Shown here one piece after another: positions 1-8,324 of a stretch of DNA of 64,000 nucleotides. A program made the translations under genes and the position numbers. The DNA lies in the NCBI RefSeq assembly GCF_000243115.2, contig NZ_CP007035.1:310001-374000 (forward strand). The letters run 5' to 3'. Each line of letters starts with the position of its first letter. Position 1 is the stretch's first letter. The DNA comes from Niabella soli DSM 19437. GTDB lineage: Bacteria > Bacteroidota > Bacteroidia > Chitinophagales > Chitinophagaceae. The notes beneath the pieces were generated by a model, which was given only the letters and a program-made list of their open reading frames with translations, did not search any database and was not told the origin of the DNA.

Positions 1-1930
1 AAGCAATTCACAACCGGTGGTGCCGGTCTTATTGGTGGTACCATGTTGTCAAAGACCAAAGTTAATTCGAAAATTGAAAGCAATTCACAACTTCTCAGCC
101 TTGGCTTCCCGGATTTCCTTTGTTGTCAAAGACCAAAGTTAATTCGAAAATTGAAAGCAATTCACAACGGTTGACATGGCTAAGTGTTTGACTCCTTTGT
201 TGTCAAAGACCAAAGTTAATTCGAAAATTGAAAGCAATTCACAACCACAGAGTATAAATCTGTTCCTTCGAGTACGTTGTCAAAGACCAAAGTTAATTCG
301 AAAATTGAAAGCAATTCACAACTTTATTAGTTCGTTATCGTCAATTTTGTTGTTGTCAAAGACCAAAGTTAATTCGAAAATTGAAAGCAATTCACAACTA
401 CTGAGTATAAGTCTGTTCCTTCAAGTACGTTGTCAAAGACCAAAGTTAATTCGAAAATTGAAAGCAATTCACAACGTGCTGCATAGCTGGCCGGGTTACC
501 CATCGTTGTCAAAGACCAAAGTTAATTCGAAAATTGAAAGCAATTCACAACGCAGCCTTCGGAATCATGAACGGGTTAACGTTGTCAAAGACCAAAGTTA
601 ATTCGAAAATTGAAAGCAATTCACAACGCCGCCGCCCGCCGGACCACTTCATTCGGTGTTGTCAAAGACCAAAGTTAATTCGAAAATTGAAAGCAATTCA
701 CAACAGAGTCAACGAAGGTGCCGTCATCGATGTAGTTGTCAAAGACCAAAGTTAATTCGAAAATTGAAAGCAATTCACAACAAGCGGCTTTAAATTTTGC
801 AAGAGATTTTTGTTGTCAAAGACCAAAGTTAATTCGAAAATTGAAAGCAATTCACAACTGTCTGTATGTAATGCAACCACTTTTTCTGTTGTCAAAGACC
901 AAAGTTAATTCGAAAATTGAAAGCAATTCACAACTGAAGGCTCTTTATGTTCAGCACGGCAGCGGTTGTCAAAGACCAAAGTTAATTCGAAAATTGAAAG
1001 CAATTCACAACAAAGTTGATGCGGCTCCTGTGGCTCACTCTGTTGTCAAAGACCAAAGTTAATTCGAAAATTGAAAGCAATTCACAACAGGCAGACAAAA
1101 GGGATAATATACGGCAACGTTGTCAAAGACCAAAGTTAATTCGAAAATTGAAAGCAATTCACAACAGAGAAGGATAAGGTTACTCGTGCCACGGTTGTCA
1201 AAGACCAAAGTTAATTCGAAAATTGAAAGCAATTCACAACCGCCCCGGCCGATATGGCATCAAAGGTTGTGTTGTCAAAGACCAAAGTTAATTCGAAAAT
1301 TGAAAGCAATTCACAACTCTTATGTTAACATCTATTCTATTCCTCCAGTTGTCAAAGACCAAAGTTAATTCGAAAATTGAAAGCAATTCACAACTGAAAT
1401 GATTCAATAGCATCCGCTTCGGCTGTTGTCAAAGACCAAAGTTAATTCGAAAATTGAAAGCAATTCACAACGGATACGAGTAATATAGTTCCTGGTACGC
1501 TGTTGTCAAAGACCAAAGTTAATTCGAAAATTGAAAGCAATTCACAACTGAATTGCAGGAGTTGTTGGACAAGCGTGCGTTGTCAAAGACCAAAGTTAAT
1601 TCGAAAATTGAAAGCAATTCACAACATACCGTTTTACTTCCTTGTTTTCGGTAAGGTTGTCAAAGACCAAAGTTAATTCGAAAATTGAAAGCAATTCACA
1701 ACCTAAATGATCCAGACACTACATAAGAACTAGTTGTCAAAGACCAAAGTTAATTCGAAAATTGAAAGCAATTCACAACCTAAATGATCCAGACACTACA
1801 TAAGAACTAGTTGTCAAAGACCAAAGTTAATTCGAAAATTGAAAGCAATTCACAACTAGCTGTCGTGAGCATGGTGTTATTATGGGTGTTGTCAAAGACC
1901 AAAGTTAATTCGAAAATTGAAAGCAATTCA
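1..1930 (-). CRISPR. CRISPR array, probable type II-C, 25 spacers visible
   Basis: The array has a 47-bp repeat. On the plus strand it begins GTTGTCAAAGACC and ends GCAATTCACAAC, and its ends form the short inverted repeat GTTGT/ACAAC. The left edge cuts one repeat (1-14). Twenty-four full repeats start at 45, 122, 199, 276, 352, 429, 505, 581, 658, 735, 812, 888, 965, 1042, 1119, 1194, 1271, 1348, 1425, 1502, 1579, 1656, 1733 and 1810. The last one (1888-1930) keeps only 43 bases. Spacers are 28-31 bp, mostly 30. Repeat length and the reverse-strand start (GTTGTGAATTGCTTTC) resemble Cas9-associated type II-C repeats of Bacteroidetes, which suggests crRNAs are read on the minus strand. No cas gene is in the window; cas genes would be expected left of position 1. 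The array is certain, the subtype is inferred. Confidence 0.97.
57..64 (-). promoter_or_regulatory. Repeat-internal -7 promoter element (first complete copy)
   Basis: On the minus strand each repeat contains TAACTTTG, an exact match to the Bacteroidetes -7 consensus TAnnTTTG. A TTG lies 23 nt upstream in the same repeat, at the outer limit of the 17-23 nt spacing described for Flavobacterium. The element sits 12-19 bases after each plus-strand repeat start, so it recurs 25 times. Transcription would begin in the last bases of the repeat and run into the spacer, as in Neisseria and Campylobacter type II-C arrays. Confidence 0.5.
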
Positions 1931-2540
1931 GATGCCCGATTCGTATTTCTCAGGGAAAGTAAAAAATTCGATGTTGTAGTTTTTACGGAACGTAACGCCT
2001 ATTACCAGACCGAACGTTGGTCTATGGAACTAAACAGACTTCTGTCGTAGTGGCTGATTTTGAAAACGGGATTCCATTTGGTACAATTTCCGACACCCTC
2101 AATATGTTTTCGCGAGTCGCTGACTTATACCACATAAATGGTATCCATAAAAAAACGAAAACGTACGGATAGAATGCTTTAGTCTCTTGTCGATTCGTTA
2201 CTACGATTTCATAAAATAAGGGTGCAGACCCAGCCACACCCTTTAAGCCTTTGGGATTGGGGAGGCCTAACCTCGCCGCTCCTGCCGCAAAGATAATGGA
2301 TTTTAAAAAGTGAAGGCGCAAACTATGTTGCGCCCTCTAAACATTTGCGATCGGGGAGGATAATTCTCGCCTGTCGTAACGCAAAGCTGCTTTTTTTTAT
2401 TTTTAGAAATATCTATTAAATGCATCGGATGATCCCGGAGGTAGACATATCCCATATTTGCCGCATTGCTGATGTTTTGATTAGGAAATCATAAATCTAC
2501 TATAAGTATCCCGGAAATTGAAATTTATAATTTTGATCCG
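1931..2540. other. Gene-free CRISPR flank
   Basis: This 610-bp stretch follows the truncated terminal repeat. From about 1931 to 2200 short open stretches appear on both strands, but none persists: two plus-strand frames are open in turn up to stops at 2048-2050 and about 2173, and the minus strand is open from 2321 to 2022. Such alternation suits a decayed gene or a structured RNA better than a real protein. Inverted pairs are visible, such as GTTTTCG near 2104 with CGAAAAC near 2155. The right part holds two tandem hairpin units described separately. No anti-repeat of a tracrRNA was recognised. The last 120 bp before the SDR stop show nothing. Confidence 0.5.
2218..2398 (+). ncRNA. Candidate structured RNA: two tandem hairpin units ending in a T run
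   Basis: Unit 1 (2218-2292) and unit 2 (2313-2386) are diverged copies about 95 bp apart. Each has a G/C hairpin (GGGTG 2220-2224 with CACCC 2237-2241; GGCGCAA 2315-2321 with TTGCGCC 2328-2334). Each then has a GGGGAGG-type inner hairpin (2259-2277; 2353-2371) closed by an outer pairing (CTTTG 2249-2253 with CAAAG 2288-2292; TTTGCG 2344-2349 with CGCAAA 2380-2385). Primary sequence differs while pairing is kept. A run of eight T follows unit 2 at 2391-2398, as in an intrinsic terminator. It could be a CRISPR-linked RNA, an unrelated sRNA, or a REP-like repeat pair; expression is not shown. Confidence 0.35.
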
Positions 2541-3326
2541 TTATACCGCTTTTATCAGCCCGCCGTCTATCGCCATATTGGTTCCCGTAATATACGATGC
2601 CTTATCAGAAGCCAGGAAGGTTATCAGGTCTGCCATCTCTTTTGGCCGGCCCAGGCGTCTCATAGGGATGGTGTCCAGCGCCAGCTTTTTATATTCCTCA
2701 AAAGGGATGTTTTTTGCGGCGGCTTCCCGTTCGTATAGTTCAAGGATACGGTCGGTTTCAAAATTGCCGGTAAGGATATTGTTTACCGTAATATTATTTT
2801 TTGCTACCTGCGTGGCTAATGTTTTACCCCAGGTCATCACTGCGGCACGAATGGTATTGGATAGGGCCAACGCCTCAATGGGCTCTTTTACCGAGCGGGA
2901 AGTGAGGTTGATAATGCGACCGGAATTATTGGCCAACATACCGGGAAGCGCTTTTTCAGTGGTGTATTGCACGGTACGGAAAAGAAGATTGAACGCCGCA
3001 ACATAATCGGCATCTTTCTTATCCAGCGCCGTGCCGGGGGCTGGCCCGCTTGTATTGTTTACCAGTATATCGACCGTATTTGTTAAAAAATAAGCGTCAA
3101 TGTTTTTCTTATAAGTATCGATGTCTGAAAAATCAGCTAAAATATATTGATGCTGCTGCTGACCAGCCGCCGGCAATTCCGCCAGCACCTGTTTTAACGC
3201 TGCTTCATTGCGCGCCAGCAAGGTAACGCTGGCGCCGCTGGCCGCCAACTGCAGGGCTATTGCTTTGCCCAGCCCGTTGCTGCTGGCGCCTACTAATGCT
3301 TTTTGGTTGTTTAAAGAGATATGCAT
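2541..3326 (-). CDS. SDR family oxidoreductase with altered active site
   Basis: This 261-residue protein has the short-chain dehydrogenase/reductase fold. It shows the nucleotide-binding GASSNGLG near residues 13-20, an NNTSG-type motif near 90-94 and the C-terminal IDGG typical of 3-oxoacyl-ACP reductase-like members. The catalytic Tyr-x3-Lys is not present: alignment from Ser143 puts Ser156 and Arg160 (ALSNTIR) in those places. This variant may act on unusual substrates or have lost reductase activity; the substrate is unknown. The gene lies 8 bp after the M1 peptidase gene on the same strand, so the two are probably co-transcribed. Confidence 0.85.
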   Translation of the reverse strand: MHISLNNQKALVGASSNGLGKAIALQLAASGASVTLLARNEAALKQVLAELPAAGQQQHQYILADFSDIDTYKKNIDAYFLTNTVDILVNNTSGPAPGTALDKKDADYVAAFNLLFRTVQYTTEKALPGMLANNSGRIINLTSRSVKEPIEALALSNTIRAAVMTWGKTLATQVAKNNITVNNILTGNFETDRILELYEREAAAKNIPFEEYKKLALDTIPMRRLGRPKEMADLITFLASDKASYITGTNMAIDGGLIKAV

Positions 3327-3334
3327 TACAAAGT

Positions 3335-4900
3335 TTATTGAGTGATTGCGCCCGGTTTATTTAAAAGATTAAAGAAACGGTCCAGGTTGGTGCCCAAGCT
3401 TTTTTCAAAACTGGCTTTCATATCGGCCGGTTGCGGATGTTTGTTTTTCCAGGTGGCAAAATAATCCTGGAAGGCTTTGTCCACTTTTGCCTGGCCTACC
3501 TGGCGTTCCAGTAAATACATCCATAGCGCCGGTTTTATATAGGAGCTCAGCGCATAGTCTTCAGAAGTTTTAAAGTCCGCGGAGGGTGTTTCCATTGGGG
3601 TGGGCATGGGTATCTGGGTCATGGCGCCGTAAATGCGTTCCTGGAACTGATCCGCAGGCAACTTTTTAACGGTCTCTGGAATATCGCCCAGCATCGAATT
3701 GGAGCGGTATTTTTCCGCTTCGTACCGGAACTGGAAATAAGAGTTCATCCCTTCATCCTGCCAGGTATGCATACGCTCATTGCTACCCAGCATGCTCATA
3801 AACCAGTTGTGCCCCACCTCGTGCGTAATAACCCCGTCCAGCGTTTCTTTTTTTGCATCGGGGCTGGTGATAAGCGTAATGGTTGGATATTCCATGCCTC
3901 CGCTGGCATTATTTTTTGGACCTTCAAAGGCCTGCACTACCGGGTATTCATATTCGCCAATCCAGTTGCTGTAATGATGCACCGCATCCTTTATATAATC
4001 AATACTGTTGTTCCATAGAGTGCCTTTGGTATTATGATAATAGGAGAAAGCATCCACTGTTTTTCCTTTCAATTGAATGGTGTCGTATTCAATGATCAAT
4101 CCTTTTTCTGCAAACCAGGCAAAGTCCGGAACATCTTTTGCAATATACTGGAGTGTTTTTACGCCTCCTTTGCCCGGTTGATAGATGACCTGTTGTTGCC
4201 GGTTAGCTGTGTTTTTTTTGCCGATTGATTTATACAATTCCAATTCCTCCTTGTTCTGTAACACCCCCGTGGCGCCTACAACATATTGTGCCGGCAGGGT
4301 TAGTTTTACATTATAATCGGCATACTCGCTGTAAAATTCCCCCATATCCAAATAAGGAAATTCATGCCAGCCTTTTTTATCATAAACCGCCGGCTTGGGG
4401 TACCACTGGCAGATCATAAATTCGCCGTCTGCAAAACCGGAACGGGAAAAATAGGAAGGCAGCTTTACTTTAAAATCAGTTGCAACAGTGGCGGTGGCGC
4501 CGGGCTTCAATGGCTCGGGCAACAATACCTTTATAATATCTATGTATTTGGGGTGTGCTTCAGTTTTGGCCGTTTTGCCATCTACTTTAAAGTCCAGCCC
4601 GTCAATAAAGCCGTAGGTGACCTTGCCTAATTTTTCTTTGCGCGAGGCATCGCTCCTTATTTGTTTAAAAAGCGCTGTAGAATCATTTTTATAACCATTC
4701 GGCCATAGATGAAACCATATAAAGTTCAATGTTTCGGGCGAATTATTTTTGTAAGAGATCGTTTCTTTGGCCGTAACGGTGTTGTCTTTGTCGTTAAGCG
4801 TTGCCTCCATATTGTATTGCAGTTGTTGTTGCCAGTAACCCTCCTGGGCAAATCCTGCAAGGGCAGAGAAAACGAAAAGGGTAAGAAAGAATTTTTTCAT
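3335..4900 (-). CDS. M1 family metallopeptidase, secreted
   Basis: This 521-residue zinc peptidase opens with a signal peptide (MKKFFLTLFVFSALAGFAQ). The M1 zinc site is plain: HEVGH at about residues 360-364 and the third ligand Glu about 18 residues later (QDEG, near 383). A GGMEYP segment upstream matches the GxMEN exopeptidase loop, with Tyr in place of Asn. It is shorter than full aminopeptidase N and probably lacks the C-terminal helical domain. It is likely an outer-membrane or periplasmic peptidase that feeds on peptides. It is the first gene of a two-gene unit with the SDR gene downstream. Confidence 0.9.
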   Translation of the reverse strand: MKKFFLTLFVFSALAGFAQEGYWQQQLQYNMEATLNDKDNTVTAKETISYKNNSPETLNFIWFHLWPNGYKNDSTALFKQIRSDASRKEKLGKVTYGFIDGLDFKVDGKTAKTEAHPKYIDIIKVLLPEPLKPGATATVATDFKVKLPSYFSRSGFADGEFMICQWYPKPAVYDKKGWHEFPYLDMGEFYSEYADYNVKLTLPAQYVVGATGVLQNKEELELYKSIGKKNTANRQQQVIYQPGKGGVKTLQYIAKDVPDFAWFAEKGLIIEYDTIQLKGKTVDAFSYYHNTKGTLWNNSIDYIKDAVHHYSNWIGEYEYPVVQAFEGPKNNASGGMEYPTITLITSPDAKKETLDGVITHEVGHNWFMSMLGSNERMHTWQDEGMNSYFQFRYEAEKYRSNSMLGDIPETVKKLPADQFQERIYGAMTQIPMPTPMETPSADFKTSEDYALSSYIKPALWMYLLERQVGQAKVDKAFQDYFATWKNKHPQPADMKASFEKSLGTNLDRFFNLLNKPGAITQ

Positions 4901-5071
4901 GTATTTTTTTTATCGCCGGGGGCGGATTTATAATGCACCCTTCAGGGCAGGTTTTTAAAGATAGGGTAAAAAATGAAACCGGGTAGTATTTCCGGCAAAC
5001 CGCATTGGTTGTAAAAGGGTGCTTATTTACGAATGTAGCGACTGATTTTTACGGTGTTGAAGGGAATGGTC

Positions 5072-5764
5072 TTACACTGCCGGAACGGTCTTTCTTACAA
5101 AAGATTTAACAAGAAGCATACCCGCTACGAAGCCGCCGATATGTGCGGCATAGGCCACCCCGGCTTCCGCCTGCGCGTGCAGGGAATTATACTGGCTTAC
5201 CACCTGCATCAGGATCCAGATGCCCAGGGTTATTATGGCCGGTACGCGGAAGGTGAAAGCAATAAGCAGTATCCGTATCCTGTTTCTGGGGAATAAAATA
5301 ATGTAGCCCCCGAGCACGCCGGATATAGCCCCCGATGCACCCAGGCTGGGAACATACAACCCATCATTTAATAAAGCAGACATAAACACATGACTGAGCG
5401 AAGCCAGCATCCCGCAGATCAAATAGAAGGCAAGATAGCGGGCGTGCCCCATTACATTCTCCAGGTTGTCTCCAAAAATGGAGAGGTAAAGCATATTGCC
5501 AAGGATATGCGCAATGCTGCCATGCATAAACATGGAGCTGAGTATTGTTGCATAAACCGGTATCGGCGTAGGGGCAAGGCCATTTCCCGCAATATCATGC
5601 CCGCTTAAAATTTCCGCCGGAACGGTGGAGAGGCTCGCTATCATGTATTGGTTGGTGCCCAGGGCCTGGTAATAAACAAAAACGAAAATGTTTAGTGCAA
5701 TGAGCAGATAATTGATATAGGGAGTAAGGGTGCGTCCGGTATTATCGTCTCCGATCGGGAACAT
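5072..5764 (-). CDS. Rhomboid family intramembrane serine protease
   Basis: This 230-residue protein has about six hydrophobic segments. The catalytic dyad is visible: Ser144 in LGASGAISG and His208 in AAHIGGFVAG. The HGSIAHILGN segment (81-90) matches the oxyanion-side H-x-x-x-H-x-x-x-N of rhomboids. It cleaves transmembrane substrates within the inner membrane; the substrate cannot be told from sequence. The gene starts 15 bp after the J-domain gene on the same strand, and that close coupling suggests one transcript. Confidence 0.92.
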   Translation of the reverse strand: MFPIGDDNTGRTLTPYINYLLIALNIFVFVYYQALGTNQYMIASLSTVPAEILSGHDIAGNGLAPTPIPVYATILSSMFMHGSIAHILGNMLYLSIFGDNLENVMGHARYLAFYLICGMLASLSHVFMSALLNDGLYVPSLGASGAISGVLGGYIILFPRNRIRILLIAFTFRVPAIITLGIWILMQVVSQYNSLHAQAEAGVAYAAHIGGFVAGMLLVKSFVRKTVPAV

Positions 5765-5779
5765 AGTTCAATAGTTTTA

Positions 5780-6418
5780 TTACATGGAATAGGCGATTAC
5801 CACACAAAGTAGGATAATTATTAACACCATCAAAACGGGTTGAAAGCGGGCCCACAAAATGGCCGCGCGCACTTCTTTTTCTTTTTGTTGAATCAATATT
5901 TCAGCCTTTGAGCCGGCGTGGATCTTTTTTAATTGTGCCAGCAGCACCTGGCGGTCTGCATAAGTAATAAGGTGCATACTATCGATGATCCATCGCACCA
6001 CCTCATAATTAATATCTTGCTGATCCGCATCGTTAAGGAGCATTATTTTTTCATCATCGATCAGCGCGCCCAGTTCCCGGAACAATCCTTTTTTATCAAC
6101 CCGGTAGGCATCTGCTGCAGCCAATGCCTGGTTGGCTTTTAATACGGCATTGAGCAGTTGTGCGGGTGTGATTTTCGTTGATTCCGCCGGGGTGCCCATG
6201 GCTTGGTGCAACCATCGCTTTTGTAAATAGGCTTCTTTAAGTTGCGGAGTGGTAAGGGTTTGGTAGGCTTCTGTTATTAACTGAAACCGGGAGGCTGCCA
6301 CACTGTTCAGCGGGTTTTTGTCGGGGTGATACTGCAGCGCTAAAGTGCGGTAAGCACTTTTGAGCTCCCTTAAGGTGGCCGATGGTTTCACGCCCAGTAT
6401 TGCATAGTAGTCTTTCAA
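5780..6418 (-). CDS. J-domain protein with C-terminal membrane anchor
   Basis: The 212-residue product has an N-terminal DnaJ domain (about residues 2-65). It carries the essential HPD motif at 31-33 (YHPDKN), which stimulates the ATPase of a DnaK partner. There is no Gly/Phe region or zinc finger, so it is a class III (type C) co-chaperone. The C-terminal 22 or so residues form one hydrophobic helix (PVLMVLIIILLCVVIAYSM), which probably anchors it in the inner membrane. Its specific client is unknown. It sits directly upstream of the rhomboid gene. Confidence 0.88.
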   Translation of the reverse strand: MKDYYAILGVKPSATLRELKSAYRTLALQYHPDKNPLNSVAASRFQLITEAYQTLTTPQLKEAYLQKRWLHQAMGTPAESTKITPAQLLNAVLKANQALAAADAYRVDKKGLFRELGALIDDEKIMLLNDADQQDINYEVVRWIIDSMHLITYADRQVLLAQLKKIHAGSKAEILIQQKEKEVRAAILWARFQPVLMVLIIILLCVVIAYSM

Positions 6419-6661
6419 AATAATCGGCGATGAAGTTAGGGATAAAAGGTTTGATTATGCTACGTGGAAAGCAGGGTTTCTTCAGTGTCATATAAATGTT
6501 AAAAATTTTTACTTAATTTTTTCATAACTATTGTTAGTTTGCGAAAAGGTTGACAACCCGGAAAACAATTCTCCGTCTAATAAGCAAGAGGCGCAAAAAA
6601 TGTAATTAATTTGCCTGCCTGGAAAACAATTTTAACTCAAATAAAATAAAAGTATTAAAAC

Positions 6662-8257
6662 ATGAAACGACTTATTACCACAATCAGCTTTGGCTTATTC
6701 CTGGCGCTGGCTTTGTCAGTTTCTCCAAAAACGAATGCACAGCCGGGCATTGGGGTAAGCATTAACTTTCAGACCTTTTATGATCAATTGAGCCCTTATG
6801 GCGATTGGGTCGATTACCCGGACTACGGGTATGCCTGGCGCCCGCGGGTGGGGGGAGATTTTCGACCCTATGCCACTAACGGCCGCTGGGTGTATTCTGA
6901 TGAATACGACTGGATGTGGGCTTCTGATTACAATTGGGGCTGGGCTCCTTTCCACTATGGTCGTTGGTTCTATGATCCCTATTACGGGTGGATGTGGGTT
7001 CCCGGTTATGACTGGTCTCCCGCCTGGGTAGCCTGGCGCGGCGGCGGCGATTATTATGGATGGGCTCCCTTACGCCCGGGCATCAGCATCAGTATTGGCA
7101 TCGGGAATTATAACCCTCCCTATGACTACTGGACCTTTGCCCCCGGCAGGTATATGAACTCTCCTTATATAAGCCGCTATTATTATCCTTACCGCAACAA
7201 CACCACTATTATTAATCGCACTACCATTATTAATAATTATTATGGTGGCAGGGGCGGTAGAGGCGGCCGTGACGGATATTATACCAATGGCCCGCGCCGG
7301 GGCGATGTGGAACGGTATACCGGCCGTATCCAAAGCGTGCAGGTACGCAATGTGAATACTCCGGGACGTGCAACGGTGGGCCGCAATAGTGTTTCGATGT
7401 ACCGGCCGGCAGTGCAACGCGGGGGCGACAATACCCGGTTCTCCCCAAGATCGGTGCAGCAATATGATCGTTCCAATGCAGGAGTGGGACGGGGTAATAG
7501 CGGCAGGGGCGCCGGCAACCCGGCAACAAGTAATAACGGGTTTGGCAGAGGCAACGTGAACAACGGAAGAGACCAGCGGAACCAGCAAATGCAATCACAG
7601 CGCCAGCAACAAATGGATACGCGCAACCAGCAAATGCAACGGAACCAGCAGGCGCAACGCGGTCAGCAAATGCAATCACAACGCCAGCAACAAATGGATA
7701 TGCGCAACCAGCAAATGCAGCGGAACCAACAGGCGCAACGCGATCAGCAAATGCAATCGCAACGGCAGCAACAGATGGAGATGCGCAACCAGCAAATGCA
7801 GCGGAACCAACAGGCGCAACGCGATCAGCAAATGCAATCGCAACGGCAGCAACAGATGGAGATGCGCAACCAGCAAATGCAGCGGAACCAACAGGCGCAA
7901 CGTGATCAGCAAATGCAATCACAACGCCAGCAACAGATGGACGTGCGCAACCAGCAAATGCAGCGGAACCAACAGGTACAACGCGACCAGCAAATGCAGG
8001 CACAGCGGCAACAACAGATGGAGATGCGCAACCAGCAAATGCAGCGGAACCAACAAGCGCAACGCGATCAGCAAATGCAGGCCCAACGGCAGCAGCAAAT
8101 GCAACAACGCCAGCAACAGGCACAACAACGCCAGGAGGTGCAGCGTCAGCAACCACAGGTAGAAAGAAGTGCACCAGCGAGGTCAGACGCAGGCAGATCC
8201 GGTGGCAATGGCGGCCGGGGTGATGGACGCGGGGGCCGGAACGACGGAGGAAGATAA
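6662..8257 (+). CDS. DUF6600-like YXWGXW protein with Gln/Arg/Met repeat tail
   Basis: This 531-residue exported protein has a signal peptide (residues 1-26, ending TNAQ). Residues about 30-165 are rich in Tyr and Trp with repeated YxWxW motifs (YDWMWA, YNWGWA, YGWMWV, DYYGWA), as in DUF6600/YXWGXW-repeat proteins. A Gly/Asn/Arg-rich middle follows. Residues 321-482 are six perfect-length 27-residue repeats built from RNQQMQ-type hexads. The tail is Gly/Arg-rich. No enzyme motif is seen; a cell-envelope structural or RNA/polyanion-binding role is possible but unproven. The gene stands alone, with a terminator 35 bp downstream. Confidence 0.85.
   Translation: MKRLITTISFGLFLALALSVSPKTNAQPGIGVSINFQTFYDQLSPYGDWVDYPDYGYAWRPRVGGDFRPYATNGRWVYSDEYDWMWASDYNWGWAPFHYGRWFYDPYYGWMWVPGYDWSPAWVAWRGGGDYYGWAPLRPGISISIGIGNYNPPYDYWTFAPGRYMNSPYISRYYYPYRNNTTIINRTTIINNYYGGRGGRGGRDGYYTNGPRRGDVERYTGRIQSVQVRNVNTPGRATVGRNSVSMYRPAVQRGGDNTRFSPRSVQQYDRSNAGVGRGNSGRGAGNPATSNNGFGRGNVNNGRDQRNQQMQSQRQQQMDTRNQQMQRNQQAQRGQQMQSQRQQQMDMRNQQMQRNQQAQRDQQMQSQRQQQMEMRNQQMQRNQQAQRDQQMQSQRQQQMEMRNQQMQRNQQAQRDQQMQSQRQQQMDVRNQQMQRNQQVQRDQQMQAQRQQQMEMRNQQMQRNQQAQRDQQMQAQRQQQMQQRQQQAQQRQEVQRQQPQVERSAPARSDAGRSGGNGGRGDGRGGRNDGGR
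7622..8107. repeat. 81-bp in-frame tandem repeat, six copies
   Basis: Six consecutive 81-bp units encode 27 residues each, beginning RNQQMQRNQQ. A partial unit precedes them. Copies differ mainly at synonymous sites and at the last residue or two (DM, EM, DV, QQ). The length is a multiple of three, so copy loss or gain would keep the frame. The low complexity produces long false open frames on the opposite strand. Confidence 0.95.
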
Positions 8258-8291
8258 AAGGCAGTAGTTTTTCATAATTTAAAGTGTGAGC

Positions 8292-8324
8292 AACCGGTTC
8301 CGTTTTCGGAGCCGGTTCTTTTTT
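8292..8324 (+). terminator. Rho-independent terminator of the DUF6600-like gene
   Basis: A 10-bp stem (AACCGGTTCC 8292-8301 with GGAGCCGGTT 8308-8317, one G-T pair) has a GTTTTC loop and is followed by TTCTTTTTT. Confidence 0.9.

Noticed and set aside
176-1368. Open reading frames of 73-141 codons running through the CRISPR array
   Set aside because: They are translations of the repeat (KTKVNSKIESNSQ in each unit) and have no independent coding support.
1888-1990. tracrRNA anti-repeat at the truncated repeat
   Set aside because: The terminal repeat could pair with crRNA only in part because GTTG/CAAC is missing, and no typical tracr hairpins with a T run follow directly.
2022-2321. 99-codon minus-strand frame in the CRISPR flank
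   Set aside because: Other frames on both strands are equally open there, it overlaps the hairpin units, and no ribosome-binding site was evident.
7230-8174. 314-codon minus-strand frame over the Gln-rich repeats
   Set aside because: It is the antisense shadow of the 81-bp tandem repeats; it has Ala/Val-rich periodic sequence and no start context.
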